DNA from: Rhodonellum psychrophilum GCM71 = DSM 17998
GTDB taxonomy: Bacteria; Bacteroidota; Bacteroidia; Cytophagales; Cyclobacteriaceae
Direction of reading: 5' to 3'
NCBI RefSeq assembly: GCF_000381545.1
Contig: NZ_KB906683.1
Coordinates: forward strand, 1-64,000
DNA length: 64,000 nucleotides
Below are positions 1 through 8,121 of this stretch, in pieces. The position numbers and the translations under genes were made by a program. The notes under the pieces are model-generated. The model was not told the origin of the DNA and searched no databases. It was given only the letters and a program-made list of their open reading frames with translations. Numbering within the stretch: the stretch's first letter is position 1; each line of letters starts with the position of its first letter.

Positions 1-1061
1 GCATTTGCTGTGATGCTGATATTGTCTCCTTGTATAAACTGACTATTCGCATTTGGTGCGGTGATGGCTACAGTCGGGGCTACATTCGGTTTTTCGACCA
101 CGTTGATATTGACCACTGAAGAAACCGTGGCAGTACCCTTGTTGTCTGTTGCCTTGGCGGTCAAAGCAAATGATCCCATTGGCAGATTTGCCCAGGTGAA
201 GCTGTAAGGGGAGGTAGTGTCTGTTCCCAAAAGAGTGTTACCGTAGTAAAACTCCACTTTTGCGATGGTTCCGTCAGCATCGGCAGCGTTGGCAGTGATG
301 CTGATATTGTCTCCTATAAAGAAGGATGCATTTTGGGCCGGAGAACTGATCGATACTGTTGGAGCGACATTCGCTTTTTCTATACTAAATTTAATCACTT
401 CCGAAATAGAAAATTGTCCTGTATTGTCAGTGGCAATTGCCTTAATCGCATACTCCCCTTCCGAGTATTCTTTCAAATTATATTTATATGGAAATTCATA
501 GAATGTAGAAATCAAATTTTCATTTAAGAACAGCTGAACTTTTTCAATTTCACCTAAACCGCTTGTTGCTTCGATATTCACTTCAATAATATCCAAACCG
601 CCATAGACAGATTTTTCTATTGGAGAGGTAATTTGAACAGTTGGAAGAGTGATTTGAATAAAATGAGCAGAGACCAAGATGTCTTTTTCCAGCATCAAAA
701 ATTCATAAACAGAATTCTCACTCACTTTTTGACCGTCTAAACTCCAATAACTAAAAAGATATCCGGTTTGAGGCTCAGCAACAAGTTGAACAAAATTATT
801 AGCGTTAATTTCATACACATTGGTAGCTTTTAACTCAACATTATTCCCGACTGAATTCAAAGATAATTTCGCCTTTCCACCAATGCTATTCCAATTATTC
901 AATAATGATGTGTTTTTGGGAATAGTTTCAGTGATTGAAACACCCTCTTTAACAGATTTAGAATTTGAAGACGCATTTGAGTGAAATGAAAGAATCAAAC
1001 AGAAGCTAAACCAAAAAAAAGCGACGAAATACCTAGAGAAATTTATGCCTATCATTTTCAT
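1..1061 (-). CDS. Secreted Ig-like-repeat protein, partial (N-terminal 353 residues)
   Basis: The reading frame opens at 1061 on the minus strand and leaves the window still open, so only the N-terminal 353 residues are visible. Residues 1-31 form a signal peptide (basic start, long aromatic/hydrophobic stretch, Ala-Ser exit). Residues about 75-135 resemble an InlB-B/Flg_new-type repeat (VQLVAEPQTGYLFSYW). From residue 139 on come tandem Ig-like units of about 90 residues of the bacterial Ig (Big_7-like) type: 139-228, 232-322 and the start of a third at 327, with the recurring GDNISITAN and TDNKG/TDNTG motifs. Such proteins are usually surface-exposed or secreted, and adhesion or polymer binding is only an inference. 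An ATG two codons downstream (1055) is an alternative start. The true length and C-terminal domain (for example a Por secretion signal or an enzyme) cannot be seen. Confidence 0.85.
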   Translation of the reverse strand, partial: MKMIGINFSRYFVAFFWFSFCLILSFHSNASSNSKSVKEGVSITETIPKNTSLLNNWNSIGGKAKLSLNSVGNNVELKATNVYEINANNFVQLVAEPQTGYLFSYWSLDGQKVSENSVYEFLMLEKDILVSAHFIQITLPTVQITSPIEKSVYGGLDIIEVNIEATSGLGEIEKVQLFLNENLISTFYEFPYKYNLKEYSEGEYAIKAIATDNTGQFSISEVIKFSIEKANVAPTVSISSPAQNASFFIGDNISITANAADADGTIAKVEFYYGNTLLGTDTTSPYSFTWANLPMGSFALTAKATDNKGTATVSSVVNINVVEKPNVAPTVAITAPNANSQFIQGDNISITAN

Positions 1062-2105
1062 TATACTTCTATTTTATACCTAGAATATTGCTTATGTTAC
1101 CTATAAAAATATACTTCATAATTTAAAATATAATTTTATGCACATGGCATCTAGGGAAATGTTATTTTGTTTAATTATTAATAATCATTAAAAAACAGAA
1201 TATATTTCGCTTAAACAAGTTGAAAATTTTGGGTCTTTAAAAACTTCAAAGCATCGTTAAACACAGAAAAAATTCAAATTAACAAGTGTGCTGTTCATGT
1301 TTACTTTTATGCAGAATGACATTTTTTTCAAGAAAAATCAAGCGCAGTAATTTTTTTGAAAAAATCTGGGAAATATTTCACAATCAAAGACCAAAAAAGA
1401 TTTGTAAGATTTTTAAAGCCTCCTCTAAAAATAATTCATTCAGTGAAACCAAATAATCCTTCTAACTCCATCACTTTAAAATCACCTGTTGCAATTAAAT
1501 TTCGAATACATAATTTGAGACTTAAAAAAATGCATTCAACGATTTTGTAAAACAAGGGTCAATATCCCTTCAATCCGAAATGCCCCAACTGAATCCTTTT
1601 TTTTCGAAGTGTAGACTTCTTTCTGTTGGTTTTTCACAACGTTTTATAGCACAGACTATATGAACCAAAATCAGACTTCTTTTGACCACAATTTAGGAAA
1701 GGGGGTATTTAGGTGTTGTCCTGAAAGAATCGAGCGCGATTCATTTCCTCTATCTGATTAAAAAAAATCCTCTTCTAACCTGGTTCCAATAACATTGAAG
1801 AGAGTCCTGAATATTTTGAACTCAAATGCTCACAATCCCATTTGAAACGAGTCAAGTAGGACTAACAATTAAAAAATCATCCGTTATGTCCAATCATTCT
1901 AAAAAAAAAATAAAAACAGCTTTGACAAGCCTTTTCCTGTGGCCCTTTTAAGAAAAATGAAATTATTTCATTGATTTAGCCCCACCGCCTCCATTTTCTA
2001 ATTTTCCTCAAAGCTAAAGCTTTTTTTTATGCTCTTCCATCCATTTTTCATTACCTTTGCAAATTATTAAAATCATTTGCATCACGCCAAAAATCCACCA
2101 AAATC
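1062..2105. other. Intergenic gap, about 1.04 kb, AT-rich
   Basis: The gap lies between the divergent starts of the Ig-repeat protein and prs. It is AT-rich with many A and T runs. The only open frames are short, low-complexity and lack promoter or start support. No tRNA, riboswitch core or clear inverted repeat was recognised. The prs promoter lies at its right end. Confidence 0.6.
2052..2059 (+). promoter_or_regulatory. Bacteroidota-type -7 element for prs
   Basis: TACCTTTG matches the TAnnTTTG -7 consensus of Bacteroidota sigma factor and lies 46 nt before the prs ATG. No convincing TTTG -33 box was found, only a T-rich stretch at about 2021-2028. Confidence 0.55.
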
Positions 2106-3032
2106 ATGACTGAGGTCAAGCTCTTTTCAGGGACAAACAGCCACAAATTAGCAGAAAGCATTGCCAGAAATTATGGGAAAAAGTTGGGGGATCTCACCAT
2201 TTCCAAATTCAGTGATGGCGAAATGTCTCCAAGTTTCAACGAATCCGTAAGAGGATGTACCGTTTTCTTGATCCAATCTACCAATCCTTCTTCGGACAAC
2301 CTGATGGAACTTTGCCTGATGATAGACGCCGCCAAGAGGGCGAGTGCCTATAAAGTCTGTGCAGTCATTCCTTATTATGGATATGCCCGACAAGACAGAA
2401 AAGACAGACCGAGGGTTTCCATCGCCGCAAAGTTGGTTGCCAATATCCTCACCTCTGCCGGAGCGGACAGGATCATGACTTGTGATCTTCATGCGGGTCA
2501 AATCCAGGGATTTTTTGATTTACCTTTGGATCATTTGAATGGTTCAGCTATCTTTGTGCCCTATTTGGAAGGCCTTGGTTTGGATAATTTGATTTTCGCA
2601 GCCCCTGATGTAGGGGGAGTAGCAAGAGCCAGATCTTACGCCAAGCATTTTGAAGTAGAAATGGTCGTCTGTGACAAGCACAGAAAAAGAGCAAACGAGA
2701 TCGCTTCCATGCAGGTCATTGGAGATGTAGAAGGAAAAGATGTTGTATTGATCGATGACTTGGTTGATACTGCGGGTACCCTTTGTAAAGCTGCGCAAAT
2801 CATTATGGACAAGGGTGCCAACTCCGTTAGGGCGATTGCCACTCACGGTGTTCTTTCTGGAAAGGCTTATGAAAACATTGAAAATTCTGTTTTAACAGAA
2901 TTGGTGGTGACAGACACCATTACAATGAAACAAAAATCCGATAAAATAAGGATTCTTACAGTAGCGGATCTGTTTGCAAAAGCAATCCACGCAGTAACAG
3001 GAAATACGTCCATCAGTGCTTTGTTTATTTAA
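2106..3032 (+). CDS. prs: Ribose-phosphate pyrophosphokinase (PRPP synthase)
   Basis: Transfers the pyrophosphate of ATP to ribose 5-phosphate, making PRPP for purine, pyrimidine, NAD, His and Trp synthesis in the cytoplasm. The 308-residue length is normal for class I enzymes. Visible motifs are the flexible catalytic loop YGYARQDRKDRPR (91-103), the divalent-metal region TCDLHAGQIQGFF (125-137) and the PRPP-binding loop DDLVDTAGT (217-225). The start follows a TACCTTTG -7 element, and no earlier in-frame ATG is credible. It is followed 42 nt later by the L25 gene, a common prs-rplY arrangement in bacteria, so the two are probably cotranscribed and end at the hairpin at 3669-3708. Confidence 0.97.
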   Translation: MTEVKLFSGTNSHKLAESIARNYGKKLGDLTISKFSDGEMSPSFNESVRGCTVFLIQSTNPSSDNLMELCLMIDAAKRASAYKVCAVIPYYGYARQDRKDRPRVSIAAKLVANILTSAGADRIMTCDLHAGQIQGFFDLPLDHLNGSAIFVPYLEGLGLDNLIFAAPDVGGVARARSYAKHFEVEMVVCDKHRKRANEIASMQVIGDVEGKDVVLIDDLVDTAGTLCKAAQIIMDKGANSVRAIATHGVLSGKAYENIENSVLTELVVTDTITMKQKSDKIRILTVADLFAKAIHAVTGNTSISALFI

Positions 3033-3074
3033 AGAAAAAAACAATCAATTATAATTTACACTTAATAAAAATTT

Positions 3075-3647
3075 ATGAAATCATTAGAGATTATAGGGTT
3101 TAAAAGAGCAAATCTCGAATCAAGAGAATTGAATGCACTCCGTGAAGAAGGTAATATTCCTTGTGTAGTGTATGGTCCAGGTATACCTGAACAAATTCAC
3201 TTCCATTCACCCGCAATTCTTTTCAGACCTTTGATTTATACCCCACATGTACACATGGTGGAATTGAATATCGAAGGAACCATCATCAAGGCAATCTTGA
3301 GAGAAGCGCAATATCATCCTGTAAGTGAAAACTTACTTCATGCAGATTTTCTTGCTTACAGTGAGGACAAAGCAATCAAAATCGATATCCCAGTTGTAAT
3401 CGAAGGTACTTCACCTGGTCTTCAAAAAGGTGGTAAACTCGAAATCAAATCGAGAACACTTTTGGTTAAAGGATTCGCAAAAGATCTTCCTGATACCATT
3501 CCGGTTAACATTTCACACCTTGACTTGGGAAAATCTGTTAAAGTTGAAGAATTGACTTCAACAGGTTATGAAATCCTAACGAGCCCTAATGTGTCTATCG
3601 CCACCATTGGTATACCAAGAGCATTGAGAGGTAAAAAAGGAGAATAA
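3075..3647 (+). CDS. rplY: 50S ribosomal protein L25/general stress protein Ctc
   Basis: Binds 5S rRNA in the large ribosomal subunit. At 190 residues it is the long (Ctc/TL5) form. The N-terminal L25 domain (about 1-93, opening with a KRANLESRELNALREEG stretch) is followed by a beta-rich C-terminal domain (about 100-185). It sits 42 nt behind prs and is followed by a strong hairpin with a T-tract, marking the end of a two-gene unit. Nothing unusual was noted. Confidence 0.95.
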   Translation: MKSLEIIGFKRANLESRELNALREEGNIPCVVYGPGIPEQIHFHSPAILFRPLIYTPHVHMVELNIEGTIIKAILREAQYHPVSENLLHADFLAYSEDKAIKIDIPVVIEGTSPGLQKGGKLEIKSRTLLVKGFAKDLPDTIPVNISHLDLGKSVKVEELTSTGYEILTSPNVSIATIGIPRALRGKKGE

Positions 3648-3668
3648 TTCAAGCTTCTCAAATAAATA

Positions 3669-3708
3669 AAAATCCTGCTTAATATTTTAAGCAGGATTTT
3701 TATTTTTA
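3669..3708 (+). terminator. Rho-independent terminator after prs-rplY
   Basis: AATCCTGCTT and its complement AAGCAGGATT flank a short AT loop, followed by TTTTATTTTT. It lies 22 nt after the rplY stop. Confidence 0.88.
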
Positions 3709-3738
3709 AACCTTTGATTCATTCTAGACATATTTGAA

Positions 3739-4299
3739 ATGAAATATTTGATTGTTGGACTTGGAAATATCGGACCTGAATACGAACTGACCCGGCACAA
3801 TGTTGGCTTTCTTACCGTCGACAGACTGGCGGATAAGCATGGTGCAACCTGGAAAAGCGGGAGACTGGCTTTTACCGCTGATTTTAAATTCAAAGGACGC
3901 CAGTTTTTTCTGATCAAACCCACCACTTATATGAATCTCAGCGGGAAATCCGTAAACTATTGGATGAAGGAGCACAACATTCCCAAGGAAAACATTTTGG
4001 TGGTGGTCGATGATGTCGCTCTTCCTTTTGGCAAAATCAGGTTAAGGGGAAAGGGATCGGCAGCAGGACACAATGGATTGAAAAACATCGAGGAATTGAC
4101 CGGGGGTCAAGATTATCCCAGGGTCAGATTTGGCATTGGAGATGATTTCCCAAAGGGAAGACAAATTGACTACGTACTGGGAAGATGGAGCAAAAAAGAA
4201 ATAGAAGAATTGCCGATTTTTATGGACAAAGCAATCGAAATGATCGAGGGTTTCTGTACGATCGGGATCAATATGACCATGACACAGTTCAACGATTGA
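3739..4299 (+). CDS. pth: Peptidyl-tRNA hydrolase
   Basis: Releases peptides from peptidyl-tRNA that has dropped off the ribosome. The 186-residue length is standard for bacterial Pth. Visible landmarks are GLGN with Asn10, the catalytic His20 in TRHNVGF, KPTTYMNLSG (60-69), the acidic pair in VVDDVALPFG (89-98) that includes the catalytic Asp, and the GSAAGHNGL loop. It starts 30 nt after the upstream terminator hairpin, so it needs its own promoter. prs, rplY and pth are often neighbours in bacteria. Confidence 0.97.
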   Translation: MKYLIVGLGNIGPEYELTRHNVGFLTVDRLADKHGATWKSGRLAFTADFKFKGRQFFLIKPTTYMNLSGKSVNYWMKEHNIPKENILVVVDDVALPFGKIRLRGKGSAAGHNGLKNIEELTGGQDYPRVRFGIGDDFPKGRQIDYVLGRWSKKEIEELPIFMDKAIEMIEGFCTIGINMTMTQFND

Positions 4300-4365
4300 T
4301 TTTAATTGGTTTGCAAAATTTGGTTTTTAAACTTTTCACCATTTAATTTGCATTCGTTCATCAGT

Positions 4366-4472
4366 GATTTATAAAGAAGAGGTAAGAGAACAGGCTCAAT
4401 GACCCTCTGGCAACCATCCAATCCACCGGAAAGGTGCCAAAACCTGCTCGTCTCGACGAGAGCTATAAATTG
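4366..4472 (+). promoter_or_regulatory. SAM-I-type riboswitch upstream of metZ
   Basis: The stretch has the SAM-I core in order. The P1 arm ATTTATA near 4367-4373 pairs with TATAAAT at 4464-4470. AGAGG (P2) pairs with CCTCT, and the kink/pseudoknot region holds GAGAACAGGCTC. The near-invariant GGCAACC follows at 4409-4415, then GGTGCCAAAACCTGC at 4433-4447, then a P4 hairpin CTCGTcucgACGAG (4447-4460). SAM-I aptamers switch off methionine/sulfur genes when S-adenosylmethionine is plentiful, which fits the downstream metZ. Confidence 0.88.
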
Positions 4473-4649
4473 ATTATTATGCATCCAGAACTGATTCCCC
4501 TACCCTATTTTATTATTTTCCGTTGCGCATTACTGAATCCCAGGAATTGGGCTTTGTGTCTTGTTGCTCCTATTTATTGTTTTTCACTCTTTCACAAATC
4601 CAATAAACCAAAACTTCGCTTCCAAAATTTCAACCTTCTAAAATTGACC

Positions 4650-4710
4650 AAAAGAATAATAACTGACTCACGTTCAATTCAATTGAACCATGTTCAGTGA
4701 TTATTCTTTT
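4650..4710 (+). terminator. Long hairpin between SAM riboswitch and metZ, probable expression platform
   Basis: Arms AAAAGAATAAT-A-ACTGA (4650-4666) and TCAGT-G-ATTATTCTTTT (4694-4710) pair with one A-G mismatch. The interior contains a second perfect stem GTTCAATT/AATTGAAC. The 3' arm ends TTCTTTTGTATTT, a usable terminator tail. It lies about 180 nt after the aptamer and 70 nt before the metZ start. Its role as the SAM-controlled terminator is inferred, since no obvious antiterminator pairing was found. Confidence 0.6.
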
Positions 4711-4780
4711 GTATTTCCGGTCCTGATCGTTTCCGAAATTAATAATAATCAAAAGCCTTCACCCTAACAATCCTATTCAC

Positions 4781-5959
4781 ATGTCTTCCAAACCACATTT
4801 CGAAACCCAAGCCATACGCATCGCAGCTTCCAAATCCAATCAAAGGGAACATTCCGCACCGATCTACCTTTCCTCCAGCTTTACCTTTGACAATGCTGAA
4901 GAAGCGAGGCAAATGTTTGCAGAAGAAATCCCGGGAAATATATATTCTAGGTATGCCAATCCAAATTCAACCGACCTGATCCTGAAAGTTTGTGCCGCAG
5001 AAGGCACCGAAGATGGGTTGGCCACTGCTTCGGGAATGGCAGCCATGTTTGGCAGCATTGCTGCCCTTTTGCAACAAGGCGACCATATCTTGGCTTCACG
5101 ATCACTTTTTGGAAGTACGCACCAATTGCTCACCCGGGTATTTCCAAAATGGGGAATCACCTCCACTTACGGTGACATCTCGGACATTTCCAATTGGGAA
5201 AAATTGGTGCAGCCCAATACCAAAATGATCTTCATTGAAACCCCTTCAAATCCAGGCTTGGAAATCATCGATCTGGAGTGGGTCGGGAAATTTGCTGCCG
5301 CACATAACCTGATCTTAGTCGTGGACAATTGTTTTGCGACCCCATACCTTCAGCAACCTGCAAAATGGGGAGCCCATATCGTGACCCATAGCGCAACCAA
5401 ATACATCGATGGCCAAGGAAGAGTTTTGGGAGGTTTGATTTTGGGAAAAGCGGATCTGATCAAGGAGGTCCAGTTTTTTAACAGACATACCGGACCTTCA
5501 TTATCCCCCTTCAATGCTTGGATCTTGGCAAAAAGCATGGAAACCTTAGCTGTTAGGATGGACAGGCATTGCGAAAGTGCATTGAACATTGCCCAATATT
5601 TCGAGAACAGCCAGGATCTTGATTTTGTGAAATATCCTTTCCTACCCTCCCATCCACAATATGACCTGGCAAAAAAACAGATGAAACTTGGTGGTGGAAT
5701 CATCACCTTGACCTTAAAAGGGGGAATCGCAAGGGCCCAACGCTTTATCGATCAACTGGAAATGATCTCGGTCACGGCAAATCTTGGAGACAGCAGAAGC
5801 ATCATCACCCATCCAGCATCCACCACACACAGCAAACTAACCGAGGAAGAGCGTGCAAAAGTTGGAATCAGCGATGGTTTGATCCGTCTTTCCGTAGGCT
5901 TGGAGCATGTGGACGATATCAAATTGGATGTGGAGCGGGCTTTGGCGCTTTCCCGCTAG
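4781..5959 (+). CDS. metZ: O-succinylhomoserine (or O-acetylhomoserine) sulfhydrylase, Cys/Met-metabolism PLP enzyme
   Basis: A fold-type I PLP enzyme of the trans-sulfuration family, 392 residues, which makes homocysteine from activated homoserine and sulfide. Visible features are YSRYANP (55-61), which contacts the PLP phosphate of the neighbouring subunit, GMAAMFGSIAALL, the VVDNCFATPYLQQP segment with the pyridine-binding Asp, and HSATKYIDGQG with the Schiff-base Lys207. The C-terminal SLG-type motif (RLSVGLEHVDD) is present. The MetZ type is the best match overall, but cystathionine gamma-synthase/lyase relatives cannot be fully excluded by eye. The upstream SAM-I riboswitch supports a methionine-biosynthetic role. 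The gene stands alone and ends at a bidirectional hairpin. Confidence 0.88.
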   Translation: MSSKPHFETQAIRIAASKSNQREHSAPIYLSSSFTFDNAEEARQMFAEEIPGNIYSRYANPNSTDLILKVCAAEGTEDGLATASGMAAMFGSIAALLQQGDHILASRSLFGSTHQLLTRVFPKWGITSTYGDISDISNWEKLVQPNTKMIFIETPSNPGLEIIDLEWVGKFAAAHNLILVVDNCFATPYLQQPAKWGAHIVTHSATKYIDGQGRVLGGLILGKADLIKEVQFFNRHTGPSLSPFNAWILAKSMETLAVRMDRHCESALNIAQYFENSQDLDFVKYPFLPSHPQYDLAKKQMKLGGGIITLTLKGGIARAQRFIDQLEMISVTANLGDSRSIITHPASTTHSKLTEEERAKVGISDGLIRLSVGLEHVDDIKLDVERALALSR

Positions 5960-6056
5960 TCGTTTCTTTAATATTTCTAATCAAAAGTTTCGCGCCAACT
6001 GCTTCTATTCTTTCTAAAAAGAACCTAAGTACAGAAAATCACATAAGCCATTATGC

Positions 6057-6098
6057 AAAAAACCCTTTCCGTATTCAAATCCGGAAAGGGTTTTTATT
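6057..6098. terminator. Bidirectional terminator between convergent metZ and pgi
   Basis: AAAAACCCTTTCCG pairs with CGGAAAGGGTTTTT and is followed by TATTTTT on the plus strand, with A/T tracts on both sides, so it can serve both genes. Confidence 0.88.
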
Positions 6099-6164
6099 TT
6101 TAATCTTCCCCCTCCAATTCTTTTTAAAAAATCGACGAAGGGCAAGACTTGAATCTCCAATTTA

Positions 6165-7811
6165 TTATCCTCTCATTTCCTTAAAGGCATTGATCAAGCC
6201 ATTGGTAGAGGCATCATGGCTAGTGATGGTTTCTTCTCCTTTGAGTTCAGGGAAAATGCCATTCGCCAGGACTTTTCCCAACTCGACACCCCACTGGTCA
6301 AAACTGAAGATATTCCAGATCACGCCTTGTGCGAAAATTTTGTGCTCATACATGGCCAGTAAAGCACCCAAAGTATACGGATCCACCTGTTTCACCAAAA
6401 TGGAATTCGTTGGTCGATTGCCCTCAAAAACGCGGTGCGGTGCAATTTTGGATATGGTCTCTTGTGGCTTGCCCGCTTTTTCCATTTCTGCCTTTACCTC
6501 ATCAAGGGACTTTCCATTCATCAAAGCCTCAGTCTGGGCAAAGAAGTTAGACATCAGGATTTGGTGATGCTCTCCAATTGGATTATGGGAATTCGCTGGC
6601 GCGATAAAATCACATGGAATCAAATGGGTCCCCTGGTGAATCAGTTGATAGAAGGCATGTTGTCCATTTGTGCCTGGCTCACCCCAAATGATGGGCCCTG
6701 TTGGGTAATTCACCTTTTCTCCGTCTCTACTTACATACTTGCCATTGGACTCCATGTTGCCCTGTTGGAAGTAGGCAGCAAATCGATGCATGTACTGGTC
6801 ATAAGGCAAAATCGCCTCAGAGGTAGCGCCAAGAAAGTTGGTATTCCAAATGCCGATCAAAGCCAATAACACAGGTATGTTTTCTTCAAATGGCGTATTT
6901 CTGAAATGGTTGTCCATCGCATGGGCACCTTCGAGCAATTTTCTATAATTGTCAAAACCAATGGCACAGGCTATTGGAAGTCCTATGGCGGACCAAAGTG
7001 AATATCTTCCTCCAACCCAATCCCAAAAAGCAAACATATTATTGAGATCGATGCCAAATTCTGTAACCGATTTGGCGTTCGTAGACAGGGCTACAAAATG
7101 TTTTGCAACCGCTTTTTCTTCCCGCGCATATTCCAAAAACCAACTTCTCGCCGTATGGGCATTGGTCATGGTCTCTTGGGTGGTAAATGTTTTTGAAGCA
7201 ATAAAGAACAAGGTGGTTTCCGGATCTGCCTTTTTCAGTACTTCCGCAATGTGCGAACCATCCACGTTGGATACAAAATAAATGCTCACTTTGGGATTTT
7301 GAAAAGGTTTCAAGGCCTCAGTCACCATTACGGGACCAAGATCTGAGCCTCCTATGCCAATATTGATCAAGGTATTGATGGGCTTGCCAGTATACCCGAG
7401 CCAAGTTCCATTCTGAATTTTGTCCGCAAAGGCTTTCATCTGATCCAATACGGCATTGATATCCGGCATCACATCTTTGCCTTCAAAGAGCACTGGCGAA
7501 TTGCTTCTGTTTCTCAAAGCCGTATGCAGAACCGCTCTGCCCTCTGTCCCATTGATTATTTCTCCGGTAAACATGGCTTCTATCGCTCCTTTCAATTCGG
7601 TCTCTTCGGCTAGGGCCAAAAGCTCCGACTTGGTTTTTTCATCCAGCCTGTTTTTGGAATAATCAACCAGAATATCCCCAAACTTGAGGGAATTCTTATC
7701 AAACCGAGCGGCATCCGAAAAAAGTGATTTTATGGTGAGGTCTTTATTTTCCTTGGCAAGTTGAGCGAGTGATTGCCATGCTTTGGTTTGAGTAGGATTG
7801 ATGTTTTTCAT
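6165..7811 (-). CDS. pgi: Glucose-6-phosphate isomerase
   Basis: Interconverts glucose 6-phosphate and fructose 6-phosphate in glycolysis and gluconeogenesis. The 548-residue length matches the long (E. coli/eukaryote-like) PGI type. Visible motifs are [12 protein letters not shown] in the first SIS domain, the PGI signature around [20 protein letters not shown], and the second signature [10 protein letters not shown] near the C-terminus with the catalytic Lys. The start is the first ATG. About 300 bp of non-coding DNA separates it from acnA, which has its own terminator, so it is probably transcribed alone. Confidence 0.97.
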   Translation of the reverse strand: MKNINPTQTKAWQSLAQLAKENKDLTIKSLFSDAARFDKNSLKFGDILVDYSKNRLDEKTKSELLALAEETELKGAIEAMFTGEIINGTEGRAVLHTALRNRSNSPVLFEGKDVMPDINAVLDQMKAFADKIQNGTWLGYTGKPINTLINIGIGGSDLGPVMVTEALKPFQNPKVSIYFVSNVDGSHIAEVLKKADPETTLFFIASKTFTTQETMTNAHTARSWFLEYAREEKAVAKHFVALSTNAKSVTEFGIDLNNMFAFWDWVGGRYSLWSAIGLPIACAIGFDNYRKLLEGAHAMDNHFRNTPFEENIPVLLALIGIWNTNFLGATSEAILPYDQYMHRFAAYFQQGNMESNGKYVSRDGEKVNYPTGPIIWGEPGTNGQHAFYQLIHQGTHLIPCDFIAPANSHNPIGEHHQILMSNFFAQTEALMNGKSLDEVKAEMEKAGKPQETISKIAPHRVFEGNRPTNSILVKQVDPYTLGALLAMYEHKIFAQGVIWNIFSFDQWGVELGKVLANGIFPELKGEETITSHDASTNGLINAFKEMRG

Positions 7812-7936
7812 AGTTTGAAGAGTTTAATCGGTTTTCGGCATAAAAATAACCATTAAATTTGTCCATTAAAATTTAAGCCCAAAATATAAGGTGATTCCAA
7901 TGAATTTGTAATCCCGATTTGTCCGTGTCCATATCG

Positions 7937-7980
7937 ATAAAAAAAGCCCTTCAGGATGCAAAACATCCGAAAGGGCTTCC
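7937..7980 (-). terminator. Terminator for acnA
   Basis: On the minus strand GAAGCCCTTTCGGATG pairs across a short loop with CATCCTGAAGGGCTT, followed by seven T's. It lies about 145 nt after the acnA stop. The rest of the 7812-8121 gap holds nothing recognisable. Confidence 0.85.
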
Positions 7981-8121
7981 CAATCTAAACTCATCCTCCA
8001 TACCAACAAGAGTTGACAAAATCGAATCGTCAATCAAACCAATCAAAATTGAGACTTCTTCGGTTGTCAAATTATTTTTTAACAATCGAATACGGGTAGT
8101 CTTATATCGGTTTCCTGGATT

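Noticed and set aside
1356-1550. 64-residue open frame in the 1062-2105 gap
   Set aside because: The composition is low-complexity Lys/Ser/Asn. No -7 element or ribosome binding site was found, and there is no plausible domain; an AT-rich gap produces such frames by chance.
4434-4700. 88-residue frame inside the SAM riboswitch leader
   Set aside because: It begins within the conserved aptamer core and ends inside the 4650-4710 hairpin, so it is most likely a by-product of the structured leader.
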